A stretch of DNA of 64,000 bases from Igneacidithiobacillus sp041146875. Its GTDB lineage: Bacteria; Pseudomonadota; Gammaproteobacteria; Acidithiobacillales; Acidithiobacillaceae. The position numbers were made by a program, and so were the translations under genes. The notes under the pieces were generated by a model. The model saw only the letters and a list, made by a program, of their open reading frames with translations. It had not been told where the DNA came from and ran no database searches. Below, one piece after another: positions 15,901 through 25,229 of the stretch. Numbering within the stretch: the first letter of the stretch is position 1; each line of letters starts with the position of its first letter. The stretch covers positions 62,001-126,000 of the forward strand of contig NZ_JBFRXP010000008.1 of the NCBI RefSeq assembly GCF_041146875.1, written 5' to 3'.

Positions 15901-16850
15901 ACGCCCACCACCAGCCGGTTTTGCCCAACGAGACCCTCGCGGCGCTGCAACCCGCGTGGCAAAGTCGCAGTCCGCGGCGCTTGGTTGATGCCACTGGCGG
16001 GCGCGGGGGCCATAGCGCCCTGCTCCTGGCACAACTCGCGATTGACGACCGCCTTTGCATTTTTGATCGTGATCCTGCAGCCATTCAGTCCCTGGGCGAA
16101 CGCTTCGCGAACGATCCACGGGTGGATCTGGTACAAGCGCCCTTCGATGCCCTGGCGCAGGTGTTGGAAACGCGCGGCTGGCTGGGGCGAGTCGATGCTA
16201 TCCTCGCCGATCTGGGAGTATCATCCCCACAATTGGACGAAGCCAAACGCGGCTTCAGCTTTTTGCGCGACGGCCCCCTGGATATGCGCATGGACCCCGA
16301 GCAGGGCCAATCTGCCGCAGATTGGTTGGCGCAGGCAGAATTCCCGGAACTGCGGCGCGTCCTGCACGAATACGGTGAAGAGCGGGCAGCGACACGTATC
16401 GCCCGGGCGATTATCGCCAGACGCCAAACCGCACCGCTGCTGCGTACCCGCGAACTAGCCGAGCTGATTGCCGATTTGCTCCCGCCCGGCAAGGGTATCC
16501 ACCCGGCCACCCGCAGTTTTCAGGCAATCCGCATCCAGATCAATGACGAGCTCGGCCAACTCCAGCGTTTTTTGCCGCAAGCCTTGGCCGCGCTGCGTCC
16601 CGGCGGCAGGCTCGCAATCATCAGTTTTCACTCCCTCGAAGATCGTTTGGTAAAACGCTTTTTCCGCGCTGCGGAAGAACGTCCCGATCCGCGCGTACCG
16701 CTGCGTGCCACAGAGCTACCCGCGCAGCCCTGGATTGAGATCAGCCCCGCCATTCGCGCGCAGGAAGAAGAGATCGTCAACAATCCTCGCGCCCGCTCGG
16801 CCGTGCTGCGCGCCGCCAGCAAGAATCCGGAGTATCGCCATGCGTCGTAG
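15897..16850 (+). CDS. rsmH: 16S rRNA m4C1402 methyltransferase RsmH
   Basis: A 317-residue SAM-dependent methyltransferase (formerly MraW) that modifies C1402 in the ribosomal P site. It begins with the HQPVLPNETLAAL signature; DATGGRGGHSALLL is the SAM-binding motif, ILADLGVSSPQLDEAKRGFSF the catalytic region, and LAIISFHSLEDRLVKRFF the late family motif. The ATG at 15897 overlaps the mraZ stop and is preferred to an upstream in-frame ATG 27 codons earlier, inside mraZ. Its 3' end overlaps ftsL by 11 bases. Confidence 0.97.
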   Translation: MNAHHQPVLPNETLAALQPAWQSRSPRRLVDATGGRGGHSALLLAQLAIDDRLCIFDRDPAAIQSLGERFANDPRVDLVQAPFDALAQVLETRGWLGRVDAILADLGVSSPQLDEAKRGFSFLRDGPLDMRMDPEQGQSAADWLAQAEFPELRRVLHEYGEERAATRIARAIIARRQTAPLLRTRELAELIADLLPPGKGIHPATRSFQAIRIQINDELGQLQRFLPQALAALRPGGRLAIISFHSLEDRLVKRFFRAAEERPDPRVPLRATELPAQPWIEISPAIRAQEEEIVNNPRARSAVLRAASKNPEYRHAS

Positions 16851-17103
16851 CACCATTATCCTCGTCGCTCTCATCACCCTGACCCTGTTCGGCATCGTCG
16901 CCGCGCGGGAAAACAGCCGGGCGCAATTCATCCATCTGCAGGCGCTGCAAAATCATATCTTCAGTCTCAACAATCGCTGGGGACAGCTACAACTGGAACA
17001 AGCAACGCTGGCTTCCGACACCCGCGTTGGCGACATCGCGCACCAAAAGCTCGGGCTAGAAGCGCCCAAAAATAGTCAGATCGTTATGGTGAAAGCGCAG
17101 TGA
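16840..17103 (+). CDS. ftsL: Cell division protein FtsL
   Basis: An 87-residue bitopic protein: a short cytoplasmic N-terminus (MRRS), one membrane segment (TIILVALITLTLFGIVAA) and a periplasmic coiled coil (HLQALQNHIFSLNNRWGQLQLEQATLAS). This is the FtsL layout for a partner of FtsB and FtsQ in activating FtsWI. Identified mainly by size, topology and its position between rsmH and ftsI. The ATG at 16840 overlaps rsmH; the stop overlaps the GTG of ftsI. Confidence 0.92.
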   Translation: MRRSTIILVALITLTLFGIVAARENSRAQFIHLQALQNHIFSLNNRWGQLQLEQATLASDTRVGDIAHQKLGLEAPKNSQIVMVKAQ

Positions 17104-18842
17104 CTGCGATCGCTTACTCTCCCCTGCCACGCTGGCGCCCGCGTCTCGTACTGGGGGTGCTGGGCGCCGGATTTTGCGCCATCCTGTACCAGTCTTGGCA
17201 GACGCAGGTGGAGCAAAGCGGGTTTCTTCGCGCCCAAGGGCAACAACGCTATCAGCGGCAACTTCCGTTACCGGCCACGGCTCGAGGGGAGATTTTCGAC
17301 CGCAATGGTCAACCTTTGGCCTTGTCGGTACCCAGCAGCACGGTCTGGATAGACCCTAAGGTTTTTGGGCAGCAGCAAGCACGCTGGCCGGAATTGGCAA
17401 AAATCCTCGGGATTTCCACCGCAGGGATGCAAGCGCATTTGCAACACGGCGGCACTGCCTTCGCCTACCTAGCGCGGCAGATCGATCCGCAGCTTGCGGC
17501 GCGAGCGCTAGCGTTGGGAATACCTGGCGTGCACGAACTGCACGAGTATCGCCGCTTCTATCCTGCAGGTGAGGTCACTGGGCCGTTGTTGGGCTTCACC
17601 AACCTCGACGGGGCTGGTAGCGAGGGCTTGGAGATGGCCTATGATCATGTCCTGCGCAGTCACGCCGGCAAGCGCGAGATCTTACGTGACAATCATGGGC
17701 ATCTACTTTCCAGCGCGCCGGAGAGTGCCAGCGAAGCGGGGAAGAGCCTCACGCTGAGCATTGATCGCCGTCTACAGTATGCCAGCTACACAGCCTTAGC
17801 CGCTGCCGTGCAGCGCTTTGCCGCACGTTCCGGCTCCGCCGTCCTTCTTGATGCCCATAGCGGTGCGATTCTGGCCATAGCCAACTATCCCGCCAGTAAC
17901 CCCAACGATCGGGACCAATATCACCCCGCTGACGCCAGCGATCGCGCCATTACTCATACCTTCGAGCCCGGCTCGGTGATGAAACCCTTTGCCGTGGCAG
18001 CGGCATTAGATAGCGGCAGCATTCAGCCGAACAGTAGCTTTAACGTCGACACCAATTGTTTTCGTGTGGCCAGCTATTGTATTCAAGACGACGCTCGCCA
18101 TGGCACCCTCGACATCGCGCAAATTCTGAAATATTCCAGCAACATCGGGGCGGCGAAAATTGCCCTGCGCACACCGGCAAAGGATCTTTACGCGGAGCTG
18201 CAGACGGCGGGCTTTGGCGAGTCTGTGGGCTTGGGTTTGCCGGGGGAGAGCGCGGGACGCCTCCCGCCCTATCAAGAGTGGGGTCCGGCCACCCACGCCG
18301 CCATTGCCTACGGCTATGGTATCTCCGTGAACACCCTGCAACTGGCCGCAGCCTATGCGGCCATTGCCAATGACGGCGTTTACGTTGCTCCACATTTGCT
18401 CAAGGGACAACGGGGCGAGGAACACCGGCTAATGTCTGCCCGCACCGCCGCCAATCTGCGCAAGTGGTTGGCAGGAGTGGTCGCGCCGCAGGGGACCGGT
18501 TTCCTGGCCGCCATTCCCGGCTACACAGTAGCTGGCAAAACGGGAACGGCGGCCATGGCCAATGGCAAGGGCGGTTTTCATCGCCACCAGGTCAATACCA
18601 CCTTCGTCGGCTTTGCACCGGCACAGAATCCGCGTTTTGTCATGGCCGTAACGGTACGCGACCCCACGCGCGGCTGGCGCTACGGCGGCGTGGTGGCGGC
18701 CCCCGTTTTTCGCAGCGCCATGAGCGTGGCCTTGCGTGATGCGGGTATTCCGCCACAAGTGGGATTGGCACAAGGAGTACACCCACGCAGCATAGCCGAG
18801 CAGCAGCGCTGGGCCGAAGGGGCGGGCGATGCACGCCACTGA
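17100..18842 (+). CDS. ftsI: Peptidoglycan D,D-transpeptidase FtsI (PBP3)
   Basis: A 580-residue class B penicillin-binding protein that crosslinks septal murein with FtsW. One N-terminal membrane anchor (LVLGVLGAGFCAILYQSW); dimerisation/pedestal region starting GEIFDRNGQPLAL; transpeptidase domain with SxxK in EPGSVMKPFAV, SxN in LKYSSNIGAAK and KTG in AGKTGTAAM. The start is GTG, overlapping the ftsL stop (GTGA). It overlaps murE by 14 bases. Confidence 0.97.
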   Translation: MTAIAYSPLPRWRPRLVLGVLGAGFCAILYQSWQTQVEQSGFLRAQGQQRYQRQLPLPATARGEIFDRNGQPLALSVPSSTVWIDPKVFGQQQARWPELAKILGISTAGMQAHLQHGGTAFAYLARQIDPQLAARALALGIPGVHELHEYRRFYPAGEVTGPLLGFTNLDGAGSEGLEMAYDHVLRSHAGKREILRDNHGHLLSSAPESASEAGKSLTLSIDRRLQYASYTALAAAVQRFAARSGSAVLLDAHSGAILAIANYPASNPNDRDQYHPADASDRAITHTFEPGSVMKPFAVAAALDSGSIQPNSSFNVDTNCFRVASYCIQDDARHGTLDIAQILKYSSNIGAAKIALRTPAKDLYAELQTAGFGESVGLGLPGESAGRLPPYQEWGPATHAAIAYGYGISVNTLQLAAAYAAIANDGVYVAPHLLKGQRGEEHRLMSARTAANLRKWLAGVVAPQGTGFLAAIPGYTVAGKTGTAAMANGKGGFHRHQVNTTFVGFAPAQNPRFVMAVTVRDPTRGWRYGGVVAAPVFRSAMSVALRDAGIPPQVGLAQGVHPRSIAEQQRWAEGAGDARH

Positions 18843-20271
18843 CACCCTCGATCGCCTCCTGCCAGAGCTGCAGCCTGCCAGACAAATCCCCATCAACAGG
18901 ATTGACAGTGACAGCCGCCGCCTGCCGAGCGGCGCTCTCTTTTTTGCCCTGGATACCCGCCATGGAGCGGCTGCACATTTTCTGCCCGCTGCCTGGCAGG
19001 CGGGCGCCGCCGCTGCCATCGTTGAGGGAGATTCCGAAGGATTTACAGAGGGTGATACAGGGCCGATCTGGACACGTCCAGACGCCCGCGAACTCTTGGG
19101 CCTGGCTCTGCGTCGCTATCACGGTTGGGACAGCGATGCGAACCCCCGGCTGATTGGTGTTACCGGAACCAATGGTAAAAGCAGCGTAACGCGTCTGATC
19201 GCACAACTGGCGCCGGCGTCGGCGCAGATCATTGGCACCTTGGGCTATGGGCCGGTGGCGGCGCTACAGCCACTGCCGAATACTACGCCCGAGGCAGTGG
19301 AACTCTGGCGCTTGCTCGTTGCCGCGCGCGAAGCCGAAGCGCAAACCGTGAGCATGGAGGTTTCCTCCCACGCCCTCGCCTTAGGGCGGGTAGCAGCCAT
19401 TCCCTTCCGCGTTGCCGTGTTCACCAACCTCAGCCAGGACCATCTCGACTTTCATGGCGACATGACCAGTTACGGCGCGGCCAAGGCACGTTTGTTTACC
19501 GTGCCGGAGCTGCGCTACGCCGTGCTCAATGCCGACGATGCTTTCAGCGCAGAATTGCGGCGCAAAATTGCTGCGCCGGTACAAGTACTGAGCTATGGCT
19601 TTGGCAGCGGCGACATCGCCGTGCGGGAGTATCATCCGGGCGCCAGCGGTACCCTGCTGGAATTGCAAACTCCGCAAGGCAAACGGCGCGTGCGCAGCCC
19701 CTTGCTGGGGCGCAGCAATACCTACAATCTTCTCGCTGCCCTCGCCACTGCAAGCGCGCTCGGCTGGGAAATCACCGACGAGCAGATTGCACAGCTCAGC
19801 TTACCGGCTGGCCGCTACCAATGCCTGCCAGCAGTGCCCAAAAAAGGGCGGGTGATGATCGACTACGCCCACACCCCCGATGCCCTGGAACGCGTCCTGG
19901 AGGATTTGCGGGCCATCGCCAAAGGGAAAATCACCATAGTCTTTGGCTGCGGCGGCGATCGCGATCGCAGCAAGCGCCCGCAAATGGGCGCCATTGCAGC
20001 ACGCCTCGCCGATCGGGTTATCGTTACCGACGACAACCCACGCTTTGAGGATCCCGAACAAATCAGCGCGGATATCCTGGCTGGCATCCCCACTGGCGGG
20101 GCGGTGTTGGAACATGACCGGGCACGCGCCATTCAACTGGCCATTGCCGAGGCGGAGATTGGCGACTGGGTACTGATTGCCGGCAAGGGACACGAAAACT
20201 ATCAGGATAACCGTGGTCAGAAGCGACCATTTGATGACGCCTGCCATGCACAAGAGGCTTTACGGCAATGA
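18829..20271 (+). CDS. murE: UDP-MurNAc-L-Ala-D-Glu:meso-diaminopimelate ligase MurE
   Basis: A 480-residue Mur ligase adding meso-DAP to the UDP-MurNAc dipeptide. The ATP P-loop is GVTGTNGKSSVTRL near residue 110; the DDNPRFEDP segment near residue 400 contains the DNPR motif that selects meso-DAP over lysine. The DYAHTPDALERVL and GKGHENYQ motifs are also present. Start overlaps ftsI by 14 bases; stop overlaps murF (ATGA). Confidence 0.97.
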   Translation: MHATDTLDRLLPELQPARQIPINRIDSDSRRLPSGALFFALDTRHGAAAHFLPAAWQAGAAAAIVEGDSEGFTEGDTGPIWTRPDARELLGLALRRYHGWDSDANPRLIGVTGTNGKSSVTRLIAQLAPASAQIIGTLGYGPVAALQPLPNTTPEAVELWRLLVAAREAEAQTVSMEVSSHALALGRVAAIPFRVAVFTNLSQDHLDFHGDMTSYGAAKARLFTVPELRYAVLNADDAFSAELRRKIAAPVQVLSYGFGSGDIAVREYHPGASGTLLELQTPQGKRRVRSPLLGRSNTYNLLAALATASALGWEITDEQIAQLSLPAGRYQCLPAVPKKGRVMIDYAHTPDALERVLEDLRAIAKGKITIVFGCGGDRDRSKRPQMGAIAARLADRVIVTDDNPRFEDPEQISADILAGIPTGGAVLEHDRARAIQLAIAEAEIGDWVLIAGKGHENYQDNRGQKRPFDDACHAQEALRQ

Positions 20272-21617
20272 TCGAACTGAGCCTCAGGGAAGTTGCCAAG
20301 ATCTGTCGGGGGAAAATTCTGCCGGGCAGCACCGACGACATCCATATTCGTGGACTTGCTACCGACAGTCGTGCAGAGCAGTCTGACGTCCTCTTCGTCG
20401 CCCTCTCCGGACCGCACTTCGACGCCAACGACTTCGTCGAGCAGGCGCGTGGTAACGGCGCCGCAGCGGCCCTCGTCAACCGCGCGCTACCCGGTCCTGG
20501 GGTCCTGGTCGCGGATACCCTGCAAGCCCTGCAAGATCTCGCTAGCGCCTGGCGGCAAAGCTGCACGGCCAAAGTGATCGGCGTAACCGGCTCCTGCGGC
20601 AAGACCACGGTCAAGGAGATCTTGGCCACGATCCTGCAGGAGACTGGGCCCGGCATCGCCACTCGCGGCAACCTCAACAACCACATCGGGGTTCCCCTGA
20701 CACTTGCCCGCCTCAGCCAAAAAGATCGCTATGCGGTAGTAGAAATGGGGATGAACCATGCTGGCGAGATTCGCGTGCTCAGCCGCATGGCCGCGCCCGA
20801 TCTGGTCATCATCAACAATGCCGGAACCGCACACCTGGAAAATCTGGGTACGGTGGAGGCCATTGCCGCCGCCAAGGGAGAAATCCTGGAAGGTCTCGGT
20901 ACGCAAGGCATCGCTGTGCTCAATGGCGATGATACGTTCTGCGAGTATTGGGCAGAGCGGGCGCCCGGCGAAGTCTGGCGCTTCAGCCTGGAGGATCGGC
21001 CGGCGCGGGTGCACGGCAGTTGGCGCGGCAACGCGCAAGGCGGGGAGATGGAAGTACGTGCGCCACAGGGAAGCTTTGACCTGCAGATCCCCCTGCTCGG
21101 CCGCCACAACGGCGCCAATGTACTTGCGGCCGTCACCGCTGCCCTCGCCATCGACACTCCCATCCCCGCTATCATGCGCAGCATTGCCCAGCTACGAAGT
21201 GTTTCCGGGCGCCTGCAGTGGCTACCTGGGCTGCGCGGCAGCCGCCTCCTGGACGATAGCTACAATGCCAACCCGGCGAGCCTGGAGGCCGCTATGCAGG
21301 TCCTCGCGCAGCAGCCAGGGCAGCGTTTTCTCGTGCTTGGCGATATGGGCGAACTCGGGCCGGAAGCGCGCGCCTATCATGCCCAGGCCGGCAAGCGCTT
21401 GCGCGATCTGGGGATCAATGGCCTCTTTGCTACCGGTTCTCTGACTGCGGCAGCGGTCGAGAGCTTTGGCACCGGTGCCACCCACTTCGCCGATGTCGAT
21501 GCACTCGTCACCGCGCTGCAACCCGTCCTAGCCGCAAACGTTACCGTGCTGGTGAAAGGCTCCCGCGCCGCGCGTATGGAACGGGTGGTTAGCGCTCTGC
21601 GGCAGGAGGCTGGCTAG
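20268..21617 (+). CDS. murF: UDP-MurNAc-tripeptide:D-alanyl-D-alanine ligase MurF
   Basis: A 449-residue Mur ligase that attaches D-Ala-D-Ala to complete the UDP-MurNAc pentapeptide. P-loop GVTGSCGKTTVKEIL near residue 105; NLNNHIGVPLTL, EMGMNHAGEIRVLS and LDDSYNANPASLEAA are MurF signatures. Its dipeptide substrate is made by Ddl, encoded later in the same cluster. The stop directly abuts the mraY start. Confidence 0.97.
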   Translation: MIELSLREVAKICRGKILPGSTDDIHIRGLATDSRAEQSDVLFVALSGPHFDANDFVEQARGNGAAAALVNRALPGPGVLVADTLQALQDLASAWRQSCTAKVIGVTGSCGKTTVKEILATILQETGPGIATRGNLNNHIGVPLTLARLSQKDRYAVVEMGMNHAGEIRVLSRMAAPDLVIINNAGTAHLENLGTVEAIAAAKGEILEGLGTQGIAVLNGDDTFCEYWAERAPGEVWRFSLEDRPARVHGSWRGNAQGGEMEVRAPQGSFDLQIPLLGRHNGANVLAAVTAALAIDTPIPAIMRSIAQLRSVSGRLQWLPGLRGSRLLDDSYNANPASLEAAMQVLAQQPGQRFLVLGDMGELGPEARAYHAQAGKRLRDLGINGLFATGSLTAAAVESFGTGATHFADVDALVTALQPVLAANVTVLVKGSRAARMERVVSALRQEAG

Positions 21618-22700
21618 ATGCTCTATTACCTCCTGCTGCAGCTCCAAGGCATCTATCATGGCTTTCATGTCTTCTCGTATCTGACCCTGCGTGGAGTCTT
21701 GAGCATCCTCACCGCCCTCGTATTGTCGTTGGGCCTTGGCCCTATCGTCATCGCGCGCCTGCGCCGCTATAAAATCGGCCAGATAGTGCGCTCGGATGGA
21801 CCGGAAACCCACCTTAGCAAACAGGGCACGCCAACCATGGGTGGCGCATTGATTCTGTTGGTGGTCTTGCTCACCACTTTGCTCTGGTCCGATCTTGGCA
21901 ATCCGATGGTGTGGATTGCCATGCTGACGACACTGGCGTTTGGTGCCGTGGGCTTCATCGATGATTGGCGCAAACTGCGCCGCAAGAATACCAAGGGACT
22001 CTCGGCACGGGGTAAATATGGGCTGCAGTCGCTCTTCGCGGTCGCCGCTGCCATCGGTCTGTATTTTTGGGCTCAGGGCACTACGCCACACAGTCTGATT
22101 GTGCCCTTCGTCCCGCACATCATGATCCCACTCGGACTTGGTTTTATTATTTTTAGTTATTTCGTCATCGTCGGTACCTCCAACGCCGTCAATCTCACCG
22201 ATGGTCTGGATGGCCTCGCGATCGTCCCGACAGTGATGGTCGCCGGCGCCCTGGGCATCTTCAGTTACGTCGCGGGTAATGCGGTTTTTGCACACTACTT
22301 GGAGATACCCTTTGTTCCCGGCGCCGGGCAGTTGATCGTTTTCTGCGGCGCCTTGGTCGGTGCTGGACTAGGTTTTCTGTGGTTCAACACCTACCCTGCC
22401 GAAGTCTTCATGGGCGATACCGGGGCACTGGCCTTGGGCGCAGCACTGGCCATCGTCGCCATTGTCGCCCGGCAGGAGTTGGTCTTGGTGATTATGGGTG
22501 GCGTCTTCGTGGTCGAGACACTATCGGTGATGATCCAGGTTGCTTCCTTCCGCATGACTGGTAAACGCGTCTTCCGCATGGCGCCCCTGCACCATCACTA
22601 CGAGAAAAAGGGTTGGCCCGAGCCGCGCGTGGCCGTTCGTTTCTGGATCATCACCGTGATTCTGGTGCTGATTGGCCTGTCGAGTCTGAAAATACGATGA
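21618..22700 (+). CDS. mraY: Phospho-N-acetylmuramoyl-pentapeptide transferase MraY
   Basis: A 360-residue integral membrane enzyme with about ten hydrophobic segments that makes lipid I on undecaprenyl phosphate. Signature motifs: GTPTMGGAL, the Asp-rich FIDDWRKL loop, NAVNLTDGLDGLA, and the cytoplasmic APLHHHYEKKGWPEPR loop needed for catalysis. The length equals the E. coli protein. The stop overlaps the murD start (ATGA). Confidence 0.98.
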   Translation: MLYYLLLQLQGIYHGFHVFSYLTLRGVLSILTALVLSLGLGPIVIARLRRYKIGQIVRSDGPETHLSKQGTPTMGGALILLVVLLTTLLWSDLGNPMVWIAMLTTLAFGAVGFIDDWRKLRRKNTKGLSARGKYGLQSLFAVAAAIGLYFWAQGTTPHSLIVPFVPHIMIPLGLGFIIFSYFVIVGTSNAVNLTDGLDGLAIVPTVMVAGALGIFSYVAGNAVFAHYLEIPFVPGAGQLIVFCGALVGAGLGFLWFNTYPAEVFMGDTGALALGAALAIVAIVARQELVLVIMGGVFVVETLSVMIQVASFRMTGKRVFRMAPLHHHYEKKGWPEPRVAVRFWIITVILVLIGLSSLKIR

Positions 22701-24055
22701 AAAACGTAGACTGGCGAGGACGCAAAGTGGCCATAGCCGGGGCAGGCAAGACGGGGGAATCCCTGCTGCACTTTGCCCAGGCACAGGGGGCGGAATGCAG
22801 CCTGTGGGATACCCGCGCACACTTGGACGCGCAGGATTGGCAGGCGCGCTACCCTGGGCTCGACGTGCATTTTGGTCCCTGGTCGGAAGACGTCTTTTTG
22901 CCTTATGAGCGTGTCCTCTGTAGCCCAGGTTTATCGCCCTTGCTCCCGGCCCTGGCAGTAGCGCGGCAGGCGGGGATTCCGCTCTGGGGCGACATTGAGC
23001 TCTTTGCCCAGACCGCCCAGGCGCCGGTCCTTGCCATCACCGGCAGCAATGGCAAGAGCACCGTCACTACCCTGCTTGGCGAGATGGCGCAGGCGGCAGG
23101 CCTACGAGTGGCAGTAGGCGGCAATCTCGGCACCCCTGCCCTTGAGCTGCTACCGCAAGATGGCCAGCCAGAAGCAGATCTTTATGTGCTGGAACTATCC
23201 AGCTTCCAGTTGGAATATTGCGAAAGTCTACGCCCACGCGCAGCAGCCATCCTCAACATCAGCCCGGATCATTTGGATTGGCATGGCGACTTTGCCAGTT
23301 ATGTGGCCGCCAAGTGGCGCATCGCCCAGCATATGGGCGCCGGGGATACGCTGGTCTTGCCAAGCCACGACGCGGAACTGCAAGGTCTGCCTTCTACCCT
23401 GTCTCCGGAATTACGGGTGCGACGCTTTGGCCCAGGTGCTGCTGGCGATGTTGTTGCTGAACAACTCGTTGTGGACGGTGAAACATTCCTGTCCTGCGAG
23501 GAGCTGCGCATCGCTGGACGCCACAATCAGGAGAATGCCCTCGTTGCGACGCTTCTGGCGCAGGCGGCGGGGATTCCCCGTATAGCCATCCAAGAGGTGC
23601 TGCGCAGCTTCACGGGATTGCCACATCGCTTGCAATGGATCGCAACCGTGGATGGGGTGGATTATTACGATGACTCCAAGGGTACCAATCTGGGTGCCAG
23701 CCTGCGCGCCATTGAGGCGCTCTCCGGTCCCTTGGTCCTGATCCTGGGGGGAGACGCCAAGGGTGCCGATCTACAACCCCTGGCTCCAGCCTGTGTCGGG
23801 CAACGCGGCGCCGTATTATTGGGTAGGGCGGAAGACGAACTCGCCATTACCCTGAATAAGGTTCTGCCCATCCGACGTACCGGACAGGCGGGCATGCAGG
23901 AGTGCGTGCGCCAGGCCGCTGCTCTTGCCCAGCACGGCGATCAGGTGCTGCTCTCACCGGCCTGCGCCAGCCTCGACATGTTTCAGGACTATCACGATCG
24001 CGGCCAGCAATTTGCCGCTGCCGTCCAGGCCCTGGCAGGAGTTCAATATGCATAA
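22697..24055 (+). CDS. murD: UDP-MurNAc-L-alanine:D-glutamate ligase MurD
   Basis: A 452-residue Mur ligase. N-terminal Rossmann-like domain (KVAIAGAGKTGESLLHFA), P-loop AITGSNGKSTVTTLLGEM near residue 115, NISPDHLDWHGDFASYV and YDDSKGTNLGASL in the central and C-terminal domains. The ATG at 22697, overlapping the mraY stop, gives the normal length and is preferred to an upstream in-frame start inside mraY. Confidence 0.97.
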   Translation: MKNVDWRGRKVAIAGAGKTGESLLHFAQAQGAECSLWDTRAHLDAQDWQARYPGLDVHFGPWSEDVFLPYERVLCSPGLSPLLPALAVARQAGIPLWGDIELFAQTAQAPVLAITGSNGKSTVTTLLGEMAQAAGLRVAVGGNLGTPALELLPQDGQPEADLYVLELSSFQLEYCESLRPRAAAILNISPDHLDWHGDFASYVAAKWRIAQHMGAGDTLVLPSHDAELQGLPSTLSPELRVRRFGPGAAGDVVAEQLVVDGETFLSCEELRIAGRHNQENALVATLLAQAAGIPRIAIQEVLRSFTGLPHRLQWIATVDGVDYYDDSKGTNLGASLRAIEALSGPLVLILGGDAKGADLQPLAPACVGQRGAVLLGRAEDELAITLNKVLPIRRTGQAGMQECVRQAAALAQHGDQVLLSPACASLDMFQDYHDRGQQFAAAVQALAGVQYA

Positions 24056-25229
24056 GCCGAGCTGGTGGCTGGCGGAAAAAGGCAGCGCCGATAAGGTGCT
24101 GTGGTGGATTTTGATCATCCTCATCTGTTTTGGGCTGGTAATGGTCTATTCTGCCAGCGCCCCTGTGGCCCAGCAGGAAACCGGCAACCCACTGTTTTTC
24201 GCCGAGCGACAGGTGCTCTATGCCTTCCTTGGTTTGGGGGTAATGTACTACTTCAGCCGCATAGAGTTGGAGTTCTGGGAGCGGATGACCTTTCCCTTGA
24301 TGGGGATTTCCCTCGTCGCACTCCTGGTCGTTTTTGTGCCGGTCATTGGCGTCGGCGTTAATGGTTCGCATCGCTGGATCAACTTTTTGATCGTCCGTCT
24401 GCAACCTTCAGAATTGCTAAAATTTGCCCTGCTGCTGTTTATGGCCCGCTATGTGGTGCGCAAGGGAGAATTGCTCGGCAATTTCAAGGAAGGCTTGTGG
24501 CCGATCTTTATTTTGCTCTTTGTGCTGGGATTATTACTGCTGCTACAACCTGACTTTGGTTCGTTCTTTATGGTGGTAGCGATTACCGGCACCCTACTGT
24601 TTCTTGGCGGTTTGCCGATGCGATATGTATTGTTCGCAGGCATCGTTGCCGGCTCGGCGCTGGGTGTCCTCGCCGTATCCGCCCCCTATCGTCTGGCCCG
24701 CATTACCTCTTTCTCCAATCCCTGGGCAGACCCTTATGGCACAGGTTTCCAGTTAGTCCAATCGCTGATCGCGTTTGGCCGTGGCGGCATCTTTGGCGTT
24801 GGGCTCGGCAACGGCATTATGAAATATTTTTACCTGCCAGAGTCTTATACCGACTTCATCCTTGCGGTAATTGGCGAGGAACTCGGCATGATTGGTGTCT
24901 GGGCCTTGATCATCCTCTATGCAGTTGCCAGTTGGCGCATCTATCGCGTTGGCCGTCGTGCGGCAGCCGCTGGCGATGCCTTTTATGCCCTGTTCTGCTA
25001 CGGCAGCCTGATCTGGTTTGGCGGCGAGGCAGTGATGTCCATGGGCGTCAACCTCGGTGCGCTGCCAACCAAGGGCTTCGCCCTGCCCCTGATCAGCTAC
25101 GGTGGCAGCGCCCTGGTTTTCCTCTGCGCCACCCTCGGTGTGGTGCTGGCCGTAAGCCGCCGTTATCCGCCGCTTGCGAAAAAGGCGAAGGCGAAGGCGA
25201 AGACGCAGGCGGAGGTGGCGCATGGCTAA
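24048..25229 (+). CDS. ftsW: Septal peptidoglycan glycosyltransferase FtsW (SEDS family)
   Basis: A 393-residue polytopic SEDS protein that polymerises lipid II with FtsI. Motifs include VMVYSASAPVA in TM1-2, GVNGSHRWINFL, QPSELLKFALLLFMARY, LLLLQPDFGSFFMVV and the C-terminal LPTKGFALPLISYGGSALV. The start overlaps murD by 8 bases. The tail KKAKAKAKTQAEVAHG comes from a short tandem GCGAAG-type repeat and is probably a flexible cytoplasmic end of variable length. Confidence 0.96.
   Translation: MHKPSWWLAEKGSADKVLWWILIILICFGLVMVYSASAPVAQQETGNPLFFAERQVLYAFLGLGVMYYFSRIELEFWERMTFPLMGISLVALLVVFVPVIGVGVNGSHRWINFLIVRLQPSELLKFALLLFMARYVVRKGELLGNFKEGLWPIFILLFVLGLLLLLQPDFGSFFMVVAITGTLLFLGGLPMRYVLFAGIVAGSALGVLAVSAPYRLARITSFSNPWADPYGTGFQLVQSLIAFGRGGIFGVGLGNGIMKYFYLPESYTDFILAVIGEELGMIGVWALIILYAVASWRIYRVGRRAAAAGDAFYALFCYGSLIWFGGEAVMSMGVNLGALPTKGFALPLISYGGSALVFLCATLGVVLAVSRRYPPLAKKAKAKAKTQAEVAHG

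Noticed and set aside
25185..25215. Short GCGAAG tandem repeat
   Set aside because: In-frame low-complexity tail of FtsW, not an independent repeat element.
25174..25222. Arginine-rich N-terminal extension for MurG
   Set aside because: It is the frame-shifted reading of the GCGAAG repeat that encodes the lysine-rich FtsW tail; MurG homology begins at 25222.
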